Assembly (NCBI GenBank): GCA_003230795.1
Contig: QIGM01000353.1
Span: 1 to 13,007, forward strand
DNA: 13,007 nucleotides
Reading direction: 5' to 3'
DNA from: a bacterium
GTDB lineage: Bacteria; Bdellovibrionota_C; UBA2361; SZUA-149
The notes under the pieces: generated by a model
Seen by the model: only the letters and a program-made list of their open reading frames with translations
Database searches by the model: none
Told to the model about the DNA's origin: nothing
In this document: positions 6,519 through 13,007 of the stretch, piece by piece
Position numbering within the stretch: position 1 is the stretch's first letter
Layout: the number at the start of each line of letters is the position of its first letter
Made by a program: the position numbers and the translations under genes

Positions 6519-7139
6519 CTATCTACGCCTTCTTTTCTTTTTCTTTTTGTCATTTAGATTCGGACGCTCGCTCTCGTCTAGAAAACGAAATGAAGTGGCC
6601 GTTGCCGACGTCTTGATCAACATTGTCTCTTGATCAAGGCGAGGATTGCTCAAGGCAAACTGATCCATGTTCACAATTCGCTTAAGACGGCCTACTTCGT
6701 CGAAAAAAGTAGCGACTTGGTGATAGTGGCCCGTTACTTCGATTGCGACGGGCACTTCAGCATAGAAGTCCTTAAGCTGCTCAGGCTGAGGTTCGAAAAG
6801 CTTAATATCTAGTCCCGCGTCTCGCGCCCTATCCGAAATACGTGAGAGAAGAAGGTCGATTTCCTTCTTATCAGGCAATTCGCGTAGCGCTTTCTTCAGC
6901 TCCACATCGAGCTTTTCTACTTCTCGCTCAAATTTCGGCAAGTTCGCAGCAATACCACTCTTCTGGGCAACTTCGAGTTCCAGATTTTCAATCGCTTGCG
7001 TGTTTTCGTCTAGCGCAAGGCCAAGATCGGCGAAGAACATAAAGTAATAGCCGCCGAGAACAGCGAAAACCGCTCCGCCGAGGATACCGAGACGATAAGA
7101 AGCCGGAAGTTCGAAGATTGTTTCAAGTTTTTCGTTCAC
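6519..7139 (-). CDS. pilO: Type IV pilus inner-membrane protein PilO
   Basis: The product is 206 aa, the usual length. PilO is a bitopic inner-membrane protein that pairs with PilN in the alignment subcomplex linking the pilus motor to the secretin. A short cytoplasmic N-terminus is followed by one membrane segment (about 16-38), a coiled coil (about 42-88) and a ferredoxin-like periplasmic domain. That domain carries the family signature ELPDKKEIDLLLSRISD, then DFYAEVPVAIEVTGHYHQVATFF and LKRIVN. The C-terminus ends in an unusual run of five Lys and four Arg. The start is GTG with a weak AGG box 6 nt upstream, and the start region is duplicated just upstream. It lies 69 bp after pilN. Downstream, where pilP is expected, there is no gene. 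Confidence 0.93.
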   Translation of the reverse strand: MNEKLETIFELPASYRLGILGGAVFAVLGGYYFMFFADLGLALDENTQAIENLELEVAQKSGIAANLPKFEREVEKLDVELKKALRELPDKKEIDLLLSRISDRARDAGLDIKLFEPQPEQLKDFYAEVPVAIEVTGHYHQVATFFDEVGRLKRIVNMDQFALSNPRLDQETMLIKTSATATSFRFLDESERPNLNDKKKKKRRRR

Positions 7140-7206
7140 TATCTACCTACCTGTTTTAAGGAGTTCGTTCACTTTCTATCTACCTGCTTTACGGGAGTTC
7201 ATTCAG
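7131..7206 (-). repeat. Tandem duplication (about 33 bp) of the pilO translation-initiation region
   Basis: On the minus strand the segment from the pilO GTG back through its leader repeats: unit A at 7206-7174, unit B at 7172-7140 and a third start GTGAACGAA at 7139-7131 that is pilO itself. A and B share most positions, with one indel (both carry TGAA.GAACTCC and CAGGTAG). Unit B contains a GTG mini-frame of nine codons (7172-7143) and unit A an ATG mini-frame of eight (7202-7176). Each closes before the next start. Confidence 0.8.
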
Positions 7207-7208
7207 CT

Positions 7209-7775
7209 TTAGACCGCACTTTCTTCTTTTGCTTTCTTCGCTTTCTCTTTTGACTTCTTTAGCTCAAGAAGATTCGTTAGCTTCGCAGAGAGTGAAAACT
7301 GCTGAAGCTTTAGCAGATCGACTTGGTGAAAAAAATCTGACTTTTTTAGGTTCGCCATAAACCGAGAAACAGTTTGGTTATCAAGCGCGACGCCTGAGAA
7401 TTCAATCACGCTTCCTTTTTGCGTGACCTGCTTCAGCCAAGCACGCTCTGGCACTGCTTCGGTAAGGTCTGCAAGAACCCGAACCGGACCTTGCTTTTTT
7501 GCTTTCAGCATAGAAATTGTATTCAGCTTCTCCTTTTGGAGTTTGCGAAGCTTTTCAAGGTCATCAACTTTCTTCGTCTTTTTACGAAGTTTGGCGAGCC
7601 GTATTTCAAGAATGGATTTTTGACTCTCTAAATGCTCGAGCTCCGTTGACTCCGTCGTATGAACGACACCGCAGACACCAACACAAAGAGTCATCACAAC
7701 CGCAAACCCAAGCGTCTGGAGCGCATAGAAAGCGGTGTTATCTTTTTTCTCGCCAAGAAGATTAATATGAATCAT
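7209..7775 (-). CDS. pilN: Type IV pilus inner-membrane protein PilN
   Basis: The product is 188 aa, typical for the family. The N-terminus MIHINLLGEKK is the conserved cytoplasmic peptide (INLLP-like) that docks in the PilM groove; here Gly replaces the usual Pro. One membrane segment runs about 17-39 (FYALQTLGFAVVMTLCVGV), followed by a coiled coil (about 42-90) and a periplasmic domain of the PilN fold (ADLTEAVPERAWLKQVTQKG, then FSGVALDNQTVSRFMANL). The C-terminus is Lys/Glu-rich. The ATG shares one base with the pilM stop (TAATG), so translation is probably coupled. Confidence 0.94.
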   Translation of the reverse strand: MIHINLLGEKKDNTAFYALQTLGFAVVMTLCVGVCGVVHTTESTELEHLESQKSILEIRLAKLRKKTKKVDDLEKLRKLQKEKLNTISMLKAKKQGPVRVLADLTEAVPERAWLKQVTQKGSVIEFSGVALDNQTVSRFMANLKKSDFFHQVDLLKLQQFSLSAKLTNLLELKKSKEKAKKAKEESAV

Positions 7776-8875
7776 TAGTCGACCCTCTTCTTAGCGTGTT
7801 CTTTGTCTGCGAATCGTCGTGCGGCAAGACCGACACTGACGCTCATCGCGGACTTCATCTCATCAAGGAAATCTTCATCGAAGTTTTCTGCCCCCTCGAC
7901 CTCACGAAACGGTTCGGCCAGCTTACACTCGAGACCTGTTCGAGAACCTAACTCCTCAAGTAGGCCCGTAGACTGAGAAGCACCCCCACAGAGGTAAACT
8001 GCTTCAATGCTATTCTCCGTTGCGGCTGCGTTCCAAAAGAAACCAAGCTGCCGATGTAGTTCCGAAGCGATGTGCTCAGTGGTGCGATCTAGCGTTTCGT
8101 GAACGACATTTTCGTCAAAGCCATCAATCGCTCCACCCATCTTTAATTGCTCAGCTTGCACTGGTTCCATATCAAGGGTCTCAACAAGCGCATCCGTATA
8201 AAGACGACCTCCAACACCAACATCCCCTGTGAAAAGCGCTTGGCCTTTATGCATGATGCTCACACTGGAGTAACGCGCGCCGATATTGATCAATGCAATA
8301 GTGCGGGCAGCTTCGTCTTCGTAGTTAAGGGCAAACATATTCTCAAGAGCAAAGTAGTCGACATCCGCAATCGAAGGAATGAGGCCCGCTTGTTCAATCG
8401 CCGCCACGTAGCTTGAAACAATCTCGTTTTTTACTGCGACCAAGAGAATGTCCATCGTTGAGCCGTTATTGCTTATCACTTGATAGTCAAGATGCACGGC
8501 ATCGATACTGTGAGGGATATAGTTACTTGCCTCGAACTTAATATTAGAATCAAGTTCCTTGAGATCCGTTTGGGAAATTGTGATTTTTTTCGTAAACACT
8601 GCAGGCCCTGGAATACAAAGCGTAGCGCGAGTTTCTTGAATTTCGTTGGACTCTAATATTGAACGAATACTTTCTGCTATCTGTCCCGGCTTGGTTATCG
8701 CATTATTATTGATTGCGTTCGCGGGCGTTGCCACAAGCCCAGCACGTAGCAACTTCGGCTGCTCCCCACTAGTGTCGAGAGTCATTACTTTAATAGCGCT
8801 AGTTCCGATATCGATACTCACAAAGGGCTCTGTGTCAGTTTTGCCCAGTAGCGAGTCGAAAAATCCCTTACCCAT
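7775..8875 (-). CDS. pilM: Type IV pilus assembly protein PilM (actin-like ATPase)
   Basis: The product is 366 aa, the family length. PilM is a cytoplasmic actin/FtsA-like protein that binds PilN and anchors the platform at the motor. Visible motifs: phosphate 1 loop DIGTSAIK (23-29), the PilM signature KFEASNYIPHSIDAVHLDYQ (113-132), phosphate 2 INIGARYSSV (197-206), GDVGVGG (218-224) and the adenosine-binding LCGGASQSTGL (295-305). The ATG has GAGG 6 nt upstream. It is the first gene of the leftward pil operon and is divergent from priA. A GC-rich hairpin (8901-8918) lies in the presumed leader. Confidence 0.96.
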   Translation of the reverse strand: MGKGFFDSLLGKTDTEPFVSIDIGTSAIKVMTLDTSGEQPKLLRAGLVATPANAINNNAITKPGQIAESIRSILESNEIQETRATLCIPGPAVFTKKITISQTDLKELDSNIKFEASNYIPHSIDAVHLDYQVISNNGSTMDILLVAVKNEIVSSYVAAIEQAGLIPSIADVDYFALENMFALNYEDEAARTIALINIGARYSSVSIMHKGQALFTGDVGVGGRLYTDALVETLDMEPVQAEQLKMGGAIDGFDENVVHETLDRTTEHIASELHRQLGFFWNAAATENSIEAVYLCGGASQSTGLLEELGSRTGLECKLAEPFREVEGAENFDEDFLDEMKSAMSVSVGLAARRFADKEHAKKRVD

Positions 8876-8900
8876 TTAGTGCCTCAGAAGAGAGTGATCG

Positions 8901-8918
8901 CGGGGCTTTTGGCCCCCG
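8901..8918 (-). promoter_or_regulatory. GC-rich hairpin in the pilM leader
   Basis: GGGGC (8902-8906) pairs with GCCCC (8912-8916) around a TTTTG loop, 25 nt before the pilM start on the minus strand. No U tract follows, so it is not a terminator. It could shape the pilM leader or its stability. Confidence 0.45.
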
Positions 8919-9141
8919 ACAATAGCAATAAGCGACTAGTTTAATCAGATAAAACTAGGCACCCTATACATTCTTCTTATCGGAAAGTTAGAGTAAAACT
9001 TGTGAGTTTCGCGGTGCTTTTAGGAAAAGAATTTTGCTGCCTACCCCTAAAAAACCTAAGGGTTCTGGAACTTTTTCCTTAATTCAGGCGATAATACCCT
9101 CTCCTGCTATCAAGAGCCGAAATGGTCTAAAATCTAGCCTA

Positions 9142-9167
9142 GAGGCAAACTTGGGAGGCAAACTTGG
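9142..9167. repeat. Perfect 13-bp tandem duplication upstream of priA
   Basis: gaggcaaacttgg occurs at 9142-9154 and again at 9155-9167 without mismatch, ending about 50 bp before the priA ATG, inside the likely priA leader. Confidence 0.95.
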
Positions 9168-9218
9168 CCAATTCATCGAAAGCGCGTTCTAGAAGCGGAG
9201 CTAAGGAGCAATTTAGAG

Positions 9219-11630
9219 ATGTCTGAATCAGGAGCTGAGGAAGCAGCCAGAGTTGTCGTCGGTGGCGTACCGATGATGCTTTCGTATTCCTTAACTCCTG
9301 GGGATCGCAGTGTCGGTGTGGGAGACGAAGTCACTGTCGAGTTGGGACGTAGACGAGCAAAAGGATGGGTCGTCGAGAAAATCTCACTCGCAGAAGCGCT
9401 CAGCGACTTACCCGGAAAGAAGAAGAAAACAAGCTCGCAGCTCGGGTTCTTTGGTCAAACAAGCGACACAGGTGGATTAAAATCCATCAATGAGTCGGCC
9501 CCAGCGTTTCTTCCAGAACAACTAGATTTGTTTCGTTGGATGTCTGAATACTACGGAGTGAGCCTCGCGGAGGTAATTGAAAATGCGCTTCCGCGAAGAG
9601 CTGCTTCGAAAAAAGTGCTCTGCGCACTCCCCTCCTCTAAGCTCTTTGCTACTCTAGAAGAAGATCCAACGTTATTTGAATCTCTCATTCGCAAAGCTCC
9701 GACCCAAGCCAAGCTTCTTGCTTATCTCGCAGAGTGCAGCACACCGACAACACTGAAAGAGCTCGCCTCCATATCGAAAAATCCCTTAAGCTCACTTCGC
9801 AGCCTCGAAGAAAAAGGATTAGTCGAAATACAAACCACTGCCCATCTTGCTGTCGTCTCAAACTCTGGTGGAAACTCAGAGGGGGTTTTCGCAAGTGAGC
9901 GTCCAAGCCAGCTCACGGAAGGACAGTCCTCGGCGTTAAAAAAAATCCATGGTGCCATTGACGCTGGAACTTTTAGCCCCTTCTTACTTTTTGGAGTCAC
10001 CGGAAGCGGGAAGACTGAGGTGTATTTACAATCGATTGAGAAGGTACTAGAGAAAAATCAAAGCGCCTTGATTGTCGTTCCGGAGATTTCGCTGACACCT
10101 CAATTCCTCGACCAATTCAAAGCCCGCCTCAACGTACCAATAGCCTTACTCCACTCCCAAGTTGGGGCAGGCGCTAGGTGGGATGCTTGGCAATCCCTTC
10201 TTGATGGCCGAGTACGGGTCGCGATTGGGGCTCGTTCGGCAATTTTCGCGCCGCTACAAAACCTCGGACTAATCGTTGTCGATGAAGAACACGAGGGTTC
10301 CTACAAGCAGAGCGAAGGTTTTCGATATCAAGCGCGGGACACAGCAGTCATGAGAGCGAAATTTGCCTCCTGCCCAATCTTGTTAGGCTCGGCGACTCCT
10401 AGCTTGGAGAGTTTAGTAAATGTCCAAAAGAAGCGGTACCGCCTCCTTGAACTCCCCGAGAGAGCAAGTCCTCGCTCGGTTCCTACGCCCGAACTAATAG
10501 ATGTTCGAAAAATCAAAAAGAAGGACATGCCTTCTGAAAACATCACCCCTCCTCTATTTAAAGCTATCGAGGAAACGCTTGCGCAGAAATCTCAAGTCGT
10601 CGTGATGTATAACCGCCGAGGATTTGCGAGCTATCTGCAGTGTGAAACTTGTAGCGAGGTCATTAGCTGCACAGACTGTTCAGTGCCTCTCACTTACCAT
10701 AAGTCAAAACATCATCTCCTCTGCCACTACTGTGGAATATCGAAAGCACCTCCTCCGCATTGTCCTAGCTGTCGGGACCCAAAGACCTTCAGGGTAGAAG
10801 TAGATGCAAAAGGTGCTCCGTTAGAAAAGGAGCGAGTCACAGACAAAATAGGAGCGCTCGAGCATCGAGGATCAGGAACAGAAAAAGTTGTTGATGAACT
10901 CCGTGAATTATTCCCAGAAGCCCGCATCATCCGCATGGACCGAGACACCGTCGGCACCAAGGGCGCTTACCGACGTATCCTCAGCAGCATGAGAAGCGGT
11001 GAGGCTGATATTTTAGTCGGCACTCAAATGATTGCTAAAGGACACGATCTCCCCGGAGTGACCCTCGTCGGAGTAATTGATGCCGATGTCGGACTACACC
11101 TGCCCGACTTCCGTTCAAGCGAAAAGGTTTATCAACTCATCACCCAAGCGTCAGGACGTGCCGGTCGCGGAACGGAAGCTGGTCGCGTGCTGGTGCAAAC
11201 AAGAGAGCCAGAGCATCCAACCCTAGTCGCAACCGTCACTGGTCGATTTAAAGCCTTCGCGCGCTATGAGTTAGAATATCGAAAAAAGCTATTCTACCCC
11301 CCGGTTGGACGTTTGCTTAGACTACTAGTCTCAAGCCCCGATCTCGGAGAAGCGAATCGAGGCGCCGAGATGGTCAAAGATATTTGCCGAGACGCACTGC
11401 AAACCATTGCCAATCAGAGCGATAAAAAAGTTGAAGTAACTCTCCTAGGACCCGCCCTAGCCCCCTACGAACGACTCCGCGGACGACACCGACTCCACCT
11501 CCTAGTAAAAGCCCCCTCCGCCCGAATAATCTCCCAACTAGCCGGCACACTAAATGCCTGGAAATCCAATATCAAAGGTTTCGAAGATTTGCGCCTAAGC
11601 GTCGATGTAGATCCCGGCGACCTGCTCTAA
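9219..11630 (+). CDS. priA: Primosomal protein N' / replication-restart helicase PriA
   Basis: The product is 803 aa, longer than the usual 700-740. PriA recognises abandoned replication forks and loads the replicative helicase. The N-terminal DNA-binding domain (about 10-125) is followed by a winged-helix part, then the helicase: Walker A GVTGSGKT (259-266), DEEH (355-358), GSATPS (390-395). The zinc-binding region has eight cysteines in four pairs (475/478, 484/487, 502/505, 515/518). Motif V is GTQMIAKGHD (601-610), motif VI QASGRAGR (643-650), and the C-terminus ends in VDVDP. The extra length comes partly from a Lys/Ser/Gly-rich insert at about 66-92 and a charged insert at about 522-550 between the last zinc pair and GSGTEKV. 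The ATG lies 10 nt after AAGGAG. It is monocistronic as seen: divergent from pilM and convergent with the next gene. Confidence 0.97.
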   Translation: MSESGAEEAARVVVGGVPMMLSYSLTPGDRSVGVGDEVTVELGRRRAKGWVVEKISLAEALSDLPGKKKKTSSQLGFFGQTSDTGGLKSINESAPAFLPEQLDLFRWMSEYYGVSLAEVIENALPRRAASKKVLCALPSSKLFATLEEDPTLFESLIRKAPTQAKLLAYLAECSTPTTLKELASISKNPLSSLRSLEEKGLVEIQTTAHLAVVSNSGGNSEGVFASERPSQLTEGQSSALKKIHGAIDAGTFSPFLLFGVTGSGKTEVYLQSIEKVLEKNQSALIVVPEISLTPQFLDQFKARLNVPIALLHSQVGAGARWDAWQSLLDGRVRVAIGARSAIFAPLQNLGLIVVDEEHEGSYKQSEGFRYQARDTAVMRAKFASCPILLGSATPSLESLVNVQKKRYRLLELPERASPRSVPTPELIDVRKIKKKDMPSENITPPLFKAIEETLAQKSQVVVMYNRRGFASYLQCETCSEVISCTDCSVPLTYHKSKHHLLCHYCGISKAPPPHCPSCRDPKTFRVEVDAKGAPLEKERVTDKIGALEHRGSGTEKVVDELRELFPEARIIRMDRDTVGTKGAYRRILSSMRSGEADILVGTQMIAKGHDLPGVTLVGVIDADVGLHLPDFRSSEKVYQLITQASGRAGRGTEAGRVLVQTREPEHPTLVATVTGRFKAFARYELEYRKKLFYPPVGRLLRLLVSSPDLGEANRGAEMVKDICRDALQTIANQSDKKVEVTLLGPALAPYERLRGRHRLHLLVKAPSARIISQLAGTLNAWKSNIKGFEDLRLSVDVDPGDLL

Positions 11631-11638
11631 GGACGAAA

Positions 11639-11658
11639 GAAGTTGCGACTGCAACTTC
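11639..11658 (+). other. Small perfect hairpin just after priA
   Basis: gaagttgc (11639-11646) and gcaacttc (11651-11658) form an 8-bp stem with a 4-nt loop, 9 nt past the priA stop. There is no T run afterwards, so it is at best part of a terminator or an mRNA 3'-end structure. Confidence 0.5.
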
Positions 11659-11712
11659 CGCCAATGCCTCCCCCCTTTTCGCTCCGCGACCCTTATACAA
11701 AGCACTGGCCGA

Positions 11713-11813
11713 CGGCTATTTCAGTGTTGGGGGTTTAGGTTCGGGGGGAAACTCAAGCGGACCGAAGGGAGCCATTTCCCCCCGAACCTAAACCCCCAAC
11801 ACTGAAATAGCCG
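11713..11813. repeat. Perfect 39-bp inverted repeat between convergent genes
   Basis: The arm at 11713-11751 (beginning cggctatttcagtgttgg) is the exact reverse complement of 11775-11813, 39 of 39 bases, around a 23-nt spacer. The left arm is G-rich: GGGGG at 11729-11733, GG at 11738-11739 and GGGGGG at 11743-11748. It ends 14 bp before the stop of the DUF1338 gene and starts 82 bp after the priA stop. Neither side has a T run and I see no flanking target duplication. A bidirectional transcription barrier or mRNA 3'-end protector is plausible, as is a palindromic mobile or repeat element. Confidence 0.95.
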
Positions 11814-11827
11814 AACAAGCAAAGACC

Positions 11828-12754
11828 TTAAGAATCAATCTCCACCTGAGACCGAAAAGTGCTCTCAAAGATCTTATCCGCATTCCCAACTGCGAACCCA
11901 TCTCTCCGATGCTTTCGTTGAACATCTTCCGGAGCAAGATGCGCAAACTCATCTAAAACCGAACGCTCTGCGAACTCCACATAAGACCCCGCAATCGTAT
12001 GCGTTGACGTAGAGCCATCTTCTTCCGCAAATTCGGCTTCCACCGTTTCCGCAACGGTGGAACTCTGTCGTAGTTTTTCATCAGGACTGGTCTTAATAAC
12101 TCCACCAGAGTTATTGAGCTTAATACCGTTTTGAAGCAATAAGTCGTTAAAGCCCTCAAGCTTTTCTCTACCCTTGGAAAGATTGTGCACACTGATAGTA
12201 AAATGATTGAGGTAGTAACGATTGTAAATTGTCCAGCCAGCATATTCACTCTCGTCTAGAAGCTGAGAATAGTGCTGCCAACTCGGCGTGCGCCAGAGAG
12301 GTTTGTGCAGAAAGGCATCGACGACTGATGCGTCGTCTAGATCAAGTAAATCAACCGGATCGCCTTTTACTTCATCGGTATAAGACTGGATCAGCGCTTG
12401 AGTCTCTGGACTCAAATCCTCCACACGCAATTCGCTAATGAAAATACGTGGAAACCTATCCTCCGGTGGAGAATACCAAAAGGCATTTAGCTTCTTCGTT
12501 TCGAAGGAATAATTATCTTTCTTTTCGTATCCATAATGAAGGAAAATTTTCTCCAAAGACGCTATGCCGAGCTGCGGCACACCCATTGTTCGAAAAGCGA
12601 CATGATCGTTATCGATCTCATCAATAGTACCGACAAGACCTTCTTGAATCATCAAGTCAACTATTTTGCGCACATCAGGCACACGCTCAGTGTATCGGCG
12701 CATGAGGCCAGCAAGCACTTCGCTTAGAATCGCATTATTTCCCTTAGGTGACAT
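11828..12754 (-). CDS. DUF1338 / 2-oxoadipate dioxygenase-decarboxylase family protein
   Basis: The product is 308 aa, matching the short form of this family. The family is typified by HglS/YdcJ, non-haem iron enzymes that turn 2-oxoadipate into D-2-hydroxyglutarate in lysine breakdown. The metal and substrate positions appear present: His51 and Arg55 in NDHVAFRTMG (same H-x3-R spacing as described for HglS), His184 in YLNHFTISVHNL and Glu260 in AGSYVEFAERS. No signal peptide is seen, so it is cytosolic. The ATG has GAGAGG 8 nt upstream. It lies 90 bp behind hisC in the same direction. Family membership is firm on these motifs, but the substrate is an inference, since the 300-aa members are less studied than the longer HglS. 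Confidence 0.8.
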   Translation of the reverse strand: MSPKGNNAILSEVLAGLMRRYTERVPDVRKIVDLMIQEGLVGTIDEIDNDHVAFRTMGVPQLGIASLEKIFLHYGYEKKDNYSFETKKLNAFWYSPPEDRFPRIFISELRVEDLSPETQALIQSYTDEVKGDPVDLLDLDDASVVDAFLHKPLWRTPSWQHYSQLLDESEYAGWTIYNRYYLNHFTISVHNLSKGREKLEGFNDLLLQNGIKLNNSGGVIKTSPDEKLRQSSTVAETVEAEFAEEDGSTSTHTIAGSYVEFAERSVLDEFAHLAPEDVQRKHRRDGFAVGNADKIFESTFRSQVEIDS

Positions 12755-12844
12755 TTCTAGAACCTCTCGGCAGTGTTTTGAGTTCCGAACTTGTGACGTT
12801 TCTTGCTATCGTAATACGAGTAAACGACTTACTGAGGCCAAATC

Positions 12845-13007
12845 TTAAACCCAAATTTTCTCAAGCGCCCGAATAAGCATCTCGGTGTTCTGAAGCGTGC
12901 CGATTGTAATGCGAACCGTTCCTTCGATGCCAGGGCCAGATCGGGGGCGCACTAAAATTTGCTCGTTTTTTAGACCCTGAACCAAATCACCCGCATTTGG
13001 AGGATAC
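12845..13007 (-). CDS. hisC: Histidinol-phosphate aminotransferase, C-terminal end only
   Basis: Only the last 53 codons are in the window; the gene enters from the right edge and stops at TAA 12845-12847. The visible end reads ILVRPRSGPGIEGTVRITIG, then TLQNTEMLIRALEKIW. This is the typical HisC tail, with an Arg in VRITIGT that in this class I aminotransferase family contacts the substrate phosphate/carboxylate. HisC transfers an amino group from glutamate to imidazole-acetol phosphate in histidine synthesis. Related aminotransferases have similar tails, so the exact substrate is not certain from this fragment. It is probably cotranscribed with the DUF1338 gene 90 bp downstream. Confidence 0.85.
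   Translation of the reverse strand, partial: YPPNAGDLVQGLKNEQILVRPRSGPGIEGTVRITIGTLQNTEMLIRALEKIWV

Larger units (their letters stand above)
8876..9218. other. Divergent promoter region between pilM and priA
   Basis: This 343-bp stretch without a gene must hold the promoters for both directions. For priA, GATAAT at 9090-9095 is a possible -10, with GGAACT 17 bp upstream. For pilM, TATAGG (minus strand, 8963-8968) is a weak -10 candidate. Neither has a good -35. Other structure: a GC hairpin at 8901-8918, an inverted repeat CTAGTTT/AAACTAG at 8936-8958 and a 13-bp tandem repeat at 9142-9167. Confidence 0.5.

Noticed and set aside
11713..11813. The 39-bp inverted repeat as an insertion sequence or integron attC site
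   Set aside because: There is no transposase or integrase frame, no flanking target duplication and no attC core sites, and the spacer is only 23 nt.
1..13007. CRISPR array, tRNA, rRNA, prophage or transposon
   Set aside because: No regularly spaced repeat-spacer pattern, no cloverleaf or rRNA sequence and no phage or transposase proteins were seen. The short repeats are directly adjacent without spacers.

Overview
The window is chromosomal DNA from a Gram-negative bacterium with type IV pili. The evidence is a pilus secretin with AMIN domains, the PilM/N/O assembly platform and several lipoprotein signal peptides. The order pilM-pilN-pilO-(gap)-pilQ-aroK resembles the pilMNOPQ-aroK cluster of many Proteobacteria and of the former Deltaproteobacteria. 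A lineage in that broad group is my best guess, but no marker here fixes the taxon. Base composition looks balanced, and several genes start with GTG.

Layout. Positions 1-8875 are all read leftward. pilM and pilN overlap by one base, and pilO follows 69 bp later behind a tandemly duplicated copy of its own translation-initiation region. Next comes about 750 bp without a gene, exactly where pilP belongs. pilQ follows, with its own candidate promoter, a lipoprotein signal and an acidic linker between two AMIN domains. aroK (shikimate kinase) lies 36 bp downstream of pilQ and has an A9 tract near its start. Beyond a 306-bp spacer are two adjacent secreted lipoproteins of unknown function that look like distant relatives. 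The second ends in a strong intrinsic terminator, and a partial TPR-repeat protein runs off the left edge. On the right, priA (replication-restart helicase) is read rightward and is divergent from pilM. It converges on a DUF1338 / 2-oxoadipate dioxygenase-decarboxylase family gene, behind which the 3' end of hisC enters from the right edge. A perfect 39-bp inverted repeat sits between priA and the DUF1338 gene.

How the genes work together. PilM (cytoplasmic, actin-like) binds the N-terminus of PilN, and PilN pairs with PilO in the inner membrane. PilQ is the outer-membrane pore for the pilus. The usual bridge between PilNO and PilQ, the lipoprotein PilP, is not encoded here, while PilQ itself carries a lipobox. 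That combination is the most interesting biology in the window. The other theme is a set of short (13-16 bp, and one about 33 bp) head-to-tail duplications in spacers, which suggests frequent slippage or small duplication events in this genome.
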